Shown here: one piece after another, positions 31,791 through 41,967 of the stretch | How the letters are laid out: the number at the start of each line of letters is the position of its first letter | How positions within the stretch are numbered: position 1 is the stretch's first letter | DNA from: Valencia hispanica | Lineage: Eukaryota > Chordata > Actinopteri > Cyprinodontiformes > Valenciidae | Direction: 5' to 3' | Assembly (NCBI GenBank): GCA_963556495.2 | Contig: OY747713.1 | Coordinates: 53,288,828 to 53,352,827, forward strand | DNA length: 64,000 nt | The notes under the pieces: generated by a model | Database searches by the model: none | What the model was told of the DNA's origin: nothing | What the model saw: the letters and a program-made list of their open reading frames with translations, nothing else | Position numbers and translations under genes: made by a program

Positions 31791-34700
31791 CAGGGTGTGG
31801 CCGGCCCTAAGGTAAACTAGGACGCTTCTTACTGAAAGCTTGTGTGTTGGACACCAAGAAGGCCGAGTGGGATCAGCTCGTGGATTGAGAAACCACGGAA
31901 TGTCTAAAAAAAGAAAACTCACAGATCAGAGAGCGATTTGAATCCTGGCATTTCTTGTTCCTGTGAGCAGGATCCCAAATCTGACCGGATCTCCGGTAGG
32001 AGCCGCAGGCTGCTGAGAGCCTGTGCATGGCCTGGTCTAGGACCAGCTGGATCCTGGAGACCTCCAGCTCAACGTGGAGGCCGGAACATTGCGGAGTTCC
32101 TCCCGGAGAAACAGTTGATGATGGGGTCTTCCTTCACAGAGAGAACAGCCAGTGAGTAAAAAATTTGATGCGTGAAAGAATAAAAAATAAGAGAGAAGAA
32201 ATAACTAGGTCCGGGACCTTTGTAATGCAAGTTTGTGTTAATAAAGAGTTTGTGCAAATAAAGAGCGGGGATCTTTGCGTGATAATCCGGGATCTCACAT
32301 TGAAAATTAATGTTAATGGAGTTGGACACCAAAAGCGCGCAGAGGTCTGGGATCTCAATTAGAAATAGGCCTAATGATAAAAAATATCTAAATAATACTA
32401 GTAATGAAAAAGCATGATAATAAATACATAATTATATTAATCTGTGATAAACTGGTTGTGTGTGTGTGTGAATGGAGATTTCTATGGTGAAACAGCTGTT
32501 GGCTGAAAGGAGTCTCATGGTTAGAAGATTGAGTAAATAACACTGCGATAAGATAAATAGATCAGATCAAAGAGAAATAAAAGCTGAATTTACTTCATTA
32601 ACATGAGAATGATAAATATTTAAAAATGAAAAATAAAAACAGTAAAATGTAACTTATCGAAATATGGGGAAAAAATAGCAAAGCAGATTTAAAGGAGATG
32701 CAAAATTTATGTAAGAGAAAAGACAATACATTTCTTTAAAATAAAGATTATGAATTTGAAGGACGATTGACTACGTAATTTTGCGCACTTCTTGGTAGTG
32801 GCGATATAAAATAAAATTAAAAAGATCAAAATTGAAGAATTAGACATTTGGCGTCTCAAACAAAGGAATTCCTCTTGAAGGAGTGAAGAAGAGAAAAAGG
32901 AGGGGTTCATGCATGAAGCTAATGTGTTTTTTAGCACTTGGGAGGATGAAAAATGTTTTAAACTTTGTTTTCTCCTAAAGTTCTGCCAAAAGAAAAATAA
33001 AAGAAAAGAGAAAAATCACTTCCATATTTTGAAAAAATTCTATGAAGAGTAAGGTAAACTTTACTGTGATCTAAATGAATTATCTTAAACAAGCGACCCC
33101 CTTCCCCTCAAGGAAGGGCCGTTCTGATAATAAACAAGAACCCCCTCTGTCCCTCAACAATGGGTCGTTAGTTGTTCTGTTAATAAACAAACCAACTGAA
33201 ATGGACTTTCTGAGAAAGTATTGTTTGAAACCAGATTGATCATGCGTTTCAAAATTGTTAAAGGTTATCCAACTGCAGGAAGGCAGAAGGGAAGGAACAC
33301 ACCTCCCCCCGCTAGCTGATAAGGAGGGGGATGTTTTAGCTGCGTGATTCTCTCTGTATACAAAAGGTTGGGATTTCTTAAGTGCAGCGGCAACTTTTAC
33401 TATATAATAATAATTTAAAAAACTTAGCTAATATTTTTAATGATATTCATAGGATGTCTGTGAGATCTCTCATATAGTAGGAAAAAAATTGTTTAAAAAT
33501 GACGGATTATGAGCAGAGTGATTTTATTTTGATATACAGGCGGATGTCTACAGGTCCTGTGGGGTAGCAGCTGGGTGGCTACGTGAATTTATTCTTTGTA
33601 ACAAGCGGCAGCTTCAGATGCTTGCTTCTAACATTTTAATGATAGATAAGATACCTGTTGAAAGTAAACAATCTTGTAATGCGCTGGGTTAGAGACTGAC
33701 AAAAAGAGAAGAAATGTTCGTTATGGGATTACCGTAGTAAGGAACGTAGTAACGCACTCCAAAATTCAACTTTAGTTACCGTAGCACACTGAGTTTAAGC
33801 GCACTTCAATATTTACACTCAATGGAGTTGTTGCTAATGGGACAAAATGAAGGGTCTGATTAAGCAGGAAAGATGTCTGGACCTACACCTGAGATTGGGA
33901 GAGGTGGCCGGCCCTCGCCCCAATCTGAGTTGAGAATGGTTACCACGTTTTGGGCATCTAGCAACAGACTCTTCCACATATAATCATAATAATAAGCTAA
34001 TTTGTAGAATCTTTATGAAGGAGCAGATAAGCAGAGAGCAAGGAATAGAGATGTGATATTCTGTTATGGAAATATCACTTGCTGATTATCTCATTGACAA
34101 AATGGTAGGAAGTTAGTGAAGCCAGATGGAGAAAAAAAAATTTAATTTTGTTTTCCACTAAAAAAGAGATTGAGTTGTTAGACAAATGAAATAAAAATAA
34201 TAGATTTTGCTACAGGAAAAATCTGTTGTGTTAATCATATTATCTAGAGATTATTTTCTAATTTGTTAGGAAGAGATTTCCTATTTCATTTGAAGTTGGA
34301 CATATTCTCTGTAGGGGATAAATTAATTATTCAAATTGTAGATTTTCATAAAATTCTTGAAACGGGACAGCTACCAAAGAATTGTTCAACTTGGAAAGAG
34401 AAAAATGTAAGTTTTAACTGAAGTTTGTAATCAGATGAAGATAAAATCATATTATTGTTACAGAAGATTCAAATTGAACTTCGCATGTTTTTGGCATTTA
34501 GCCAACAATGAGGAACAGGGGTATGGTGACCTCTAGTGGCGAACTAATTAAAGCATTTCTTACGGACAATTCAATTCTCAAACTGATTAGTTTGTGGACA
34601 AGAAGTGTGTCAGACATGAAAAAAAGAAAAGCTTCCCATATAAAATTAAGAAACAGCTTTGAGCAAACAAAGGCTGTACTGAAGAAGCTCTATTTGGTAA

Positions 34701-35369
34701 GAAAAGATCATTTCTCCTAATGGATTTGTAATGTTAACAGCGAAATATTTAGATACACTAACTGTTGCAAAAATGTTGTTTAGAGAAATAATGCCTAGAT
34801 TTGATATCCACAAATGATCTATAGTGGTAACAGAACACATTTTGTGAATGAAATAATTGATAAAATAGGACAAAGATTATAGATCATTTTTAAGAGACAA
34901 TTGGATTATACAAGCAGATTAAGAAAGGCCATGGATAAGACTAAACAGAATTGGAGATACTGTTTGGTTATGATAAAGTTATATATGAATATAACACCAA
35001 GTAATTCAATGAATTTGATGAGACCTTATCCTTCCTACAGTTTGGTATATTAAAATAAGAGGAACAATTACAAACTGATTAATGACTTTATGATAAAATG
35101 TTGCAAATTGAAAAAAAAAAGCAATGGAAGAAACGGGACAAAATTGGATATTGTCTTGATTTGGTAAATTATAAATGCATACAATACCAAATTTGAATAT
35201 TGGCCTCATTCTATTTGAAATAATCTATGGGTGAGATATAGAATTCCTTAGATTGGTATACTCTCTTCTAAAAAAACAATTTGATTAAGATCTGGGAGTT
35301 TTCATGATCAAAATACTGATAATTACATGAGTTATAAAAGCAAACTAATCATATGCCAGATTATCCTAT

Positions 35370-35530
35370 ATTCCTACAGGAAGAATTGAGCTGAAAGTAG
35401 GTGACTGGATCCTGATTAAAAGCTGTAAACAGAAAATTGGTCATCACCCAGGTGGAAGGGGCCATTCCAAATATTTTTGACCACAACAATGGCTGTAGAG
35501 ACTGAGTTAGATACACTTAACCCATTGTAA
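35370..35530 (+). pseudogene. Retroviral integrase C-terminal trace
   Basis: Short plus-strand segments in two adjacent frames read 'LKVGDWILIKS' and, after a frame change, 'RWKGPFQIFLTTTMAVE'. Spacing and wording match the SH3-like C-terminal domain of gammaretrovirus-type integrases. Stops lie on both sides. It is the only clear protein evidence for the retroviral identity of the interior. Confidence 0.55.
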
Positions 35531-36580
35531 AAGGCAGTGACCATAACTAGATATAGGGAAAGCAGAGACCATTACTATATGTAGGGAAAGCAGTCTAAGA
35601 AAAGTGGTGTTTAAGACTGATTCCAAAGGGAGGTGGAAAACAAAACGGTCTACTTGTCTCAACTGGTCTAGGTTGTTCCAGTGTTGCTCACTTTTGATAC
35701 AGGATTTTTGGAGTGCACTTTGCATCAATGATGATTTTTGTGATTTACATACAGCAAAAGTGTTAGCTTTTTCTACAGATAGACCTAGTTTGTAAGCAGT
35801 CTGGATAATAATTTGATTTTGTGTTAGTGCGGCCGATCAGTGCGGCACTACTTAAAACTATGAGGTGAGTGAGGGATTTGATTTTTTTTTAAAAAGGACA
35901 AATCCATAAGAAATGAATCTCAAATTAGATACAATTATGGATAAAGCAAACAGAAAAAGCAAATTAGTTGCGAGCTGTTCTTTTAGGCTTTGTTGACCAG
36001 GTGAGAGACCAGCAGCCAACCAGACCACGATCTCTCAGGTAATCGGACTAAAGAAAAAGGCTGGAGCCAATGCACTCCAGGAGCCAGGACGAACCTGAGA
36101 GGACATCCAGGAGCAGCAAGCCAGAGCGTGTGCAGAACAGCAATGAGCAGACCACACAACCTACTTGAACCCTCTGCTGAGAGGTTTCCAACTTCAGCAC
36201 ACCTGCACCATCAGGTGGCAGGGCAGCTTGGAGCGCAGAGTTGCCCAGCTGGGGCAGCAGGGTTTGAAGGAAAAGAAGCTGAGACCCCTGCCAAATGGGG
36301 CAGAACGATCCTCTGGTCTGCGTGCAGTCCTTAGAGTTTTCAAACTCAAGGCTACTGAAAAGATACACTTTAGCTGCATATAGGTGCTGGCAACCTCTCA
36401 CCTTAGGTCATAGAAGAGCGAGCCGGGCGACCACAATTCCCGGCCAGAACAAGATGAATTGACTGCTGATCCGAAAAGTTCCAGAGAAGATGGACTCAAA
36501 ATTGATATGATTCTATAAGTGTGATGCCTGACATTTTTCCTTATATATAGTGATCTCTTATTTTAAGAGATCAAAAGAGG

Positions 36581-37560
36581 GATAAGATAAGATAAGATAA
36601 GATAAGAGATACTTTAATAATCCCCGTGGGGAAATTAAGTTTCGGTACAACCAATCCAAGATCATACAAACAATTACAAACATTAACACATTACAGGATT
36701 TGGAAAACCGCGGTAGCAGCCGGCTTTACCAGCGCCCCTTTTAGCAGATAGAAATGATTCACAATAGGAGGGGGGGTGAACAGGGGGAAAAAAAAGGCAA
36801 CTCAGCCCAGCCCCCTACAGGGAGCCGAGCCGAGGTGCTGAAAAAACCACTGCAAAAACATATAAGCACATGTATCGGTCATAACATATGAGAACACAAA
36901 TGGGACGGGGGGGAGGTTCGGGAACCCTCCGTACAGAGAAACCGGTCGCGGCCATCCAAAGCACGCGCCCATCATTTCGCTGTCTGAAGAGTGGGCAGGA
37001 GCCTTAGGGTACCGCGAGCATGTTGAAATCCAGGACTGCGTGCATGTCTGTAGCTGTGGCGTGAGCGTGCGTGCATGTATGTGTGCATTAATGTGAGACA
37101 ATGAAACTCCTCTCAGTTCAATCCCAGAGTCTGTCGCCTGTGATGTAATATACAACCTTGGGGCTGAGTCAGGGAGCTCACAGGCTCATGTGGGGGATGG
37201 GGGAGTGGGGTGGGATGGAGCGTCCTTTTGCACACACATCCAAGGGAGTTTTTGTTTGGTCTACCAAGACCAGGGAGTCGAATTCCAGTAGATAAGAAGT
37301 TGTTTTAGAGACAGGCGAAGATCACTTTTTCTCTTGCCTTAGAGTCTGTCAGTGGTCCGAGTTCAGTCCAAATGGCCAAATCGTGGGTCAGATTACCTTC
37401 CAGCCGGCTGAGAACTTCTCCAAGTTATTACCCAAGCAGTGAAACGAGTCCAATTTTGCTCGCACATCACAAATAGTCTGAGTGTTGACAGCACAGCAAC
37501 CTTCCTGTAGCCCAGGCAGCCTGCCAATTGCTGCCTTTAAGCTTGAAGTTTACGATACCT
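36581..37560 (-). mobile_element. LINE 3'-UTR fragment with (GATAA)n tail
   Basis: A (GATAA)n run (36581-36612) followed by 'agatactttaataatccccg' is the reverse complement of the common fish Rex/CR1 LINE 3' end. Downstream 3'-UTR-like sequence extends to roughly 37550 with G/C-rich patches. No RT-coding sequence is seen, so the copy is 5'-truncated. It is inserted in the ERV interior. Confidence 0.6.
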
Positions 37561-37720
37561 CAGAAAATCCACCTGCGATAATCAGCAGATATCCGGTTAT
37601 CATGAATCCAATTATATAAATGTTTCCAACGTCCTCGATGGCCAAAAGTGAGAGACACAAGATCCTCCACGATGTTCCATCGGAACAACTCGGCTCTCCC
37701 TTTTAGCCGTTCTCCGGGAA

Positions 37721-37997
37721 GAAGAGATAGAAATTCTGTTAATGTTGTATTAGGGTTTAATTCTGTAGTGCATGTGGAAACACTTAGAAACAGTGAACAA
37801 TCAAGAAGAATGTGGTACATCCTGTGTGCCTTGTGTGAAGAAGCTGTGACCATTCTGTGAACGAAGATCTATGTGGGAGGAGTTTCATGGAAACTCAACT
37901 TTCAATAAAAACCTTATGCTGAGATAAACCTGTACTCAGTTACTAGAACTGAGTCCAGCGAACGATGTCTCGCTGTTAAAATATATAATTGTTGTTT
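37721..37997 (+). repeat. ERV LTR 2
   Basis: Downstream copy of the ~277-bp direct repeat, preceded by the purine-rich GGGAAGAAGAGATAGAAA that could serve as polypurine tract. Contains CAATAAAAACCTTATG and ends in 'ataattgttgttt'. After it the sequence is different from that after LTR 1. Confidence 0.7.
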
Positions 37998-38155
37998 GTT
38001 GTTCTTGTTGCTCCTTTTTACAGAAATGAACGAGCAAGCGGGAACTTGTAATGAGAGCTCAGAGAGAGCCCAGGGTCATAAATTAAATGTGTGTCTGTTC
38101 CTTTAAGAGAGGCTTTAAATTAGAGTGAAAACACCTTCTCAACAATATATATATA
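37998..38155. other. Short segment, probably hAT interior, ending in (TA)n
   Basis: No coding signal. The (TA)n run at about 38143-38157 mirrors the microsatellite left of Gypsy-A and marks the original downstream flank of that element, here inverted. Confidence 0.45.
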
Positions 38156-39008
38156 TATAGCCCTTCATATCCTGCTCATGTGAGGATGGGCCCTAGGTTC
38201 GTTTCAGGTATACTCTCGTATTCATGTGAGATATTCTAGATTAAATATATGGGTCACTAAACACCTTTAACTTCAAACTTGGACTAATACAGTTACCAAA
38301 ATTATTGTAAATAACTGAACAAATGGCAAATTCTACTCAAAATCACAACAGACACCTTAAGGTAAAAATAAGTTCCCACTTTAATTAAATAAAATAATTG
38401 GAAATAAACACAGGATAAAATAAATAAAATGTCTGTGCCCTTTGGTTAGAAAGAAATTACCACTTTACAATGACAGTTCAAAAAGCAGTGTTTTCTTCAG
38501 AAATAAAATATTTTACCCAACTGTCTTTTTCACTTAATGCTTCACTTTTATAAAAAATAATAAAAGCCGGCACACCTTATAAAAAAATAAACGTTGCAGG
38601 CCTGATTCATGGGTCGGGATCGTTGGAACCCAAAACTTACAGGTCCTTCACTCAACAGAGTTGAAACAAAAAGAAGCAGAGAAGTACCTTTTCCAAGAAC
38701 AATGTTCCAGTCAGTTCACCTCAGTCCAGATGAGAATGGAAGTGCACACAGGTGTCCACACCGATATCCACACAATCTCTGGTGATTATCCAACGTTGCC
38801 AGAGGAACTCTGAGCATCCCTGGTAGCTCAGAGCGCTATCTGGTTTGCGTCCTCTCGTTTCCAGGTCGGGAACTCACGAACAGCTACGTGGCTAGCTGCG
38901 TTAGCTAACAGCTGCATCCACACAGTCCGGTCACGTTTCTCTTAGCCTTTTGCCTGCACTTAGCTAGCGCGAGACAGTCTGCATGTAATCGACAGTAATA
39001 AACTTCGG
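38156..39008 (-). repeat. Gypsy-A 3' LTR, 3' half, in inverted orientation
   Basis: Reverse complement of the 5' LTR from about 8097 to its end near 8950, e.g. 'ccctaggttcgtttcaggta' and 'ggtcgggatcgttgg'. Its right edge AGTAATAAACTTCGG (38994-39008) is the reverse complement of the last 15 bases before L1-i at 27295-27309. It therefore supplies the missing half of the 3' LTR after an inversion. Differences from the 5' LTR are few over the stretches compared by eye. Confidence 0.9.
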
Positions 39009-39300
39009 TGGGGTGGGGTTCAGTTACACTTTAACTATTCTCGTGTTCTGGTATAAACAAAATAATATGGGGAAAGGTATAGATGTGAATAATAATTTAG
39101 CAATTTTGGAGCCATTTTCTTTCTAAGGTAGAGCTACAACTCTAGAGAGGCTTAAGCTGAGATGAGCTGCTGCTGAGATCTCGCGAGAGCTGTGCGTAAG
39201 TAATATGGCGGTAAACTGGTAAAACAAACAAACTTGGGTAAAAACAAACCATAACATTTGAGCCAAATATAGCAAACGTTTAATAATAATAACCATTATT

Positions 39301-40170
39301 TTGTATTTCTCCATAAACAAACTGGACGAGGAAACCTTGCACAGCCTGGAAAGCTACTTGGACGAGTGCTTTGACAACATTGTTATGGGCAAGCCACAGA
39401 AATCAACCTCTGCTGTGCCTACAAGCACACCATCACAAAAACGCACTCGTTCTGAGGCCAGCACCTCCACTATCTCTCCAGAGAAAAGCTACAGCGATGT
39501 CCTGGACTCAATAGATAAGAAGCTAACCAGCCTAGACGCCCGTCTGGGCCTGGTTGAGGTTCTACACAAAGAGTTTCATGCTCTAAGGGAATCCCTGGAG
39601 TTCAGCCAACAACAGGTAGCATCGCTCGCTGCAGAAAACCAAACGCCTAGAGACGGTGTAAAGAAACTCACCGAGGGAATGACGCAGCTGTCCGGAGAAA
39701 GTAAGAGGATGAAAGAAACTATCTTGGATATACAGGCCAGGGGAATGCGGGACAATCTTGTTTTTTCCGGGATCCCAGAACAGGCTGAGGACGACGCTGA
39801 ATCCACCGTCCGAGATTTTCTCCAACATCAGTTAAAGCTCCCAAGCGACACGGTAAAAAACATCACTTTTCACCGCGTCCACCGGCTCGGAGGTAAGAAG
39901 CCCAACAACAGCCAGCCGCGACCAATTGTTGCAAAATTCGAGCATTACAAGCAAAAAAAGCAGGTCAGAGGCCAGGGCAGAGAGCTGCGGGGAAAGAATT
40001 ACAGCGTTAACGATCAATATCCAAAGGAAATCCTGGATAGAAGGCACGTTTTGTTCCCAATCAGGAAGAAATATATCAGTGAAGGCACCAGAGCTACAGA
40101 AGTGGTAGATAAACTGTATGTTAATGGGCAGCTGTTCAGGGACCCCCAGCTTACTCTTTGGCTTTATTAG
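39301..40170 (+). CDS. L1-B ORF1 protein (coiled coil plus RRM)
   Basis: The frame is open from 39301, but the first ATG is at 39385 ('MGKPQKSTSAVPTS'), which I take as the likely start (about 261 codons). Following it are a Ser/Thr-rich stretch, a coiled coil ('DVLDSIDKKLTSLDARLGLV' to 'MKETILDIQARG'), and the RRM-like L1 domain: 'RDNLVFSGIPEQ', 'FHRVHRLGGKKPNN', 'RPIVAKFEHYKQKKQVR', then a C-terminal domain ('RRHVLFPIRKKY', 'VNGQLFRDPQ'). L1 ORF1 proteins trimerise and coat the element RNA. The frame has no internal stop, so this is the only intact L1 gene in the window. Confidence 0.8.
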   Translation: MYFSINKLDEETLHSLESYLDECFDNIVMGKPQKSTSAVPTSTPSQKRTRSEASTSTISPEKSYSDVLDSIDKKLTSLDARLGLVEVLHKEFHALRESLEFSQQQVASLAAENQTPRDGVKKLTEGMTQLSGESKRMKETILDIQARGMRDNLVFSGIPEQAEDDAESTVRDFLQHQLKLPSDTVKNITFHRVHRLGGKKPNNSQPRPIVAKFEHYKQKKQVRGQGRELRGKNYSVNDQYPKEILDRRHVLFPIRKKYISEGTRATEVVDKLYVNGQLFRDPQLTLWLY

Positions 40171-40580
40171 TCATGTAACACTGGTCAGATAAGAGTTGTT
40201 TTATCAGTCAACTATAATGTAATGTTAGCACAGCTCTGTAAAGTTGTTTACATTACTCAATGTGGGCGGGGCCAGGGCTAAGCACTGGGTTACTGGCTCT
40301 TTTTTCTTTTCTCATCTTTACATGTCTATCACCAAATTTCACTCCTTTTTCCTTCTTTTATCACTCACACACACACAGCATTTCTTCATAACATAACTAT
40401 TTCTTTCTCTCTCACCCTCACCCTCACCCTTCACACCTTCACAACTTTCTTCTATTTCTCTCTTTCTTATATCTCGGCTTTTGGATTTTCAATCAGGCAA
40501 CCCCAAGCACAAACTAATAATACACCTGTGTTTATCAGTTTCTATGGTGATATGGACTTTACAACTTTTATCTCAAAACT

Positions 40581-40655
40581 ATGACTACTCTAAGGTTTGT
40601 CACGTGGAATGTTCATGGAGCTGGCACCAGAGAGAAAAGAGTTAAGATTCTTAAC
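40581..40655 (+). pseudogene. L1-B ORF2 N-terminus (cut by the extra 3' UTR)
   Basis: ATG at 40581 opens 'MTTLRFVTWNVHGAGTREKR', the first beta strand of the APE endonuclease with the catalytic Asn (WNV), and runs to GATTCTTAAC (40646-40655). The same protein resumes at 41968 after the intervening 3' UTR. In L1-i the start codon is ATA. Confidence 0.85.
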
Positions 40656-41966
40656 TAGAATGGACGGGGGGGAGGGGTGAGTGGGAGGAGGAGGGGGGGC
40701 CCCGTCACTCCCCGCCGGTGACGTGGGCCCCTGCCTACCGGTGTGCCGGTGGTCAATCCAGTTTGGACCTGGTGCGTGACCTGTTCTGTGCACACTGTGC
40801 GTGGCCGGTTCATTGGCGGGTTGGACCGGCCCTGGCCCTCGTTGGATGCCTGGTCTCGGCGCCCTGCGTTGCGCGGAACCAGGACCCGGGAGCTGGTACA
40901 ACTTGGCGTCCAGATGCTGGCTGAGCCCGGCCTGGGGATGCTGTCCGTCCTCTGCGGCTATTGGTGGGGCGCTGGGATGTTGGCGGTGGGGATTGGCCAA
41001 GGGCGGAGGCGTCGCACGGCGGCCGGCCGCGGCCCCTGCAGTGCCGGGGGCCCCTCGTCTGCCGGTCCCTTGTCGGGTCCCTGCTGGGGGGTGGGGTGCC
41101 CCTGGGCCCCGGCTCCCCCGGTCCGTTGCCGGCGGGGCCCGTGGGCTCGTCACTGCTGCCCCCCGGGCCCCTGCATAGTGGCCGCTGGATGTTCCCCTGG
41201 GGTTCTCCTTTGCTCCTCTCTTGGGGGATGCGGTCGGCCGCGCCCGGGTCCGCATGGGGCTCTGGACGTCTTTGCTCCGATCTCCTTCATGTCTGCATCG
41301 ATTACTGGGAGACGGATTGATGTCTGCTCACACCAACTATCGAACACTCTTATGGAGAAACCTTATATGCACCAGAATGCTAACACACACACACATAGAT
41401 GTGGGGTCTTTGGTGTTTAAGGAAATATTCTTGGGCTGAGGTTATCATTACTAGAGCTTGATTAATCGGTACCATGAGTTTTTCTGTGACATTGTTGTTG
41501 TATTTTTATATCTATTTTTGTGTGATGTGGTTGTGTAATTCTTAGTTCACAATGTTTGGTTGGTTTTGTCGATGTTCCTTTTTCGTGTTTTGTTTTGTTT
41601 TTCCCCCTCTCTCTGCCATCCTGTGGGTATGGAGGCAGACTTCAATGTCTTCCTGTGTTTTCTTTGTTCCCCTTCCTCTCTTGTATTTTCAACTCACCCT
41701 CTCTCATGACATTTTGTTTCCTACCTCTCTTCTTCATCTTCCTTCTTTCTTCTCCTTAATTTTCCATCTCCGTGTCCATAACATCAGGAAATAAAAACCC
41801 CAACAATTCATAATAAAGATTTTTCACACATATATCAAGTGGAGTACTATAGCAAAAGCTGTACTGCTCCGCTTGTGAAAGTAAATCTGTTGGGCTTCTA
41901 CTTGGTACTCAGACACCAATTCTGAGCTCCACACTGCCAAACAGGACACGTAAAAAAAAAAAAAAA
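40656..41966 (+). mobile_element. L1 3' UTR plus A-tail inserted within ORF2
   Basis: A GC-rich block followed by 'catgtctgcatcgattactg', 'atgttcctttttcgtg', AATAAAAACC/AATAAAG signals and a run of A (41952-41967). It is homologous to the true 3' UTR at 45265-46117 and to 62567-64000. Flanks are GATTCTTAAC (40646-40655) and ATTCTTAAC (41967-41975), a TSD-like pair that can be assigned to TPRT. The same junction exists in L1-i, so the event predates both copies. Confidence 0.8.
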
Positions 41967-41967
41967 A

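Larger units (their letters stand above)
31514..37997 (+). mobile_element. Endogenous retrovirus, decayed provirus with two ~277-bp LTRs
   Basis: Direct repeats at about 31514-31790 and 37721-37997 are near-identical and each contains a late AATAAA ('caataaaaacctta') as expected for an LTR. A splice-donor-like AAGGTAAAC sits about 20 bases after the first LTR. The 5.9-kb interior is purine- and AT-rich with no long frame. One coding trace remains, an integrase C-terminal-like segment near 35380-35520. A minus-strand LINE 3' end (36581 on) is inserted in the region where env would lie. Exact LTR termini and TSD could not be fixed. The provirus is non-functional. Confidence 0.6.

Noticed and set aside
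25661..39008. A large palindrome (inverted duplication) centred between L1-i and L1-B
   Set aside because: The LTR pieces on the two sides are complementary halves, not copies of each other, and the DNA between the L1s is unique; an inversion explains it better.
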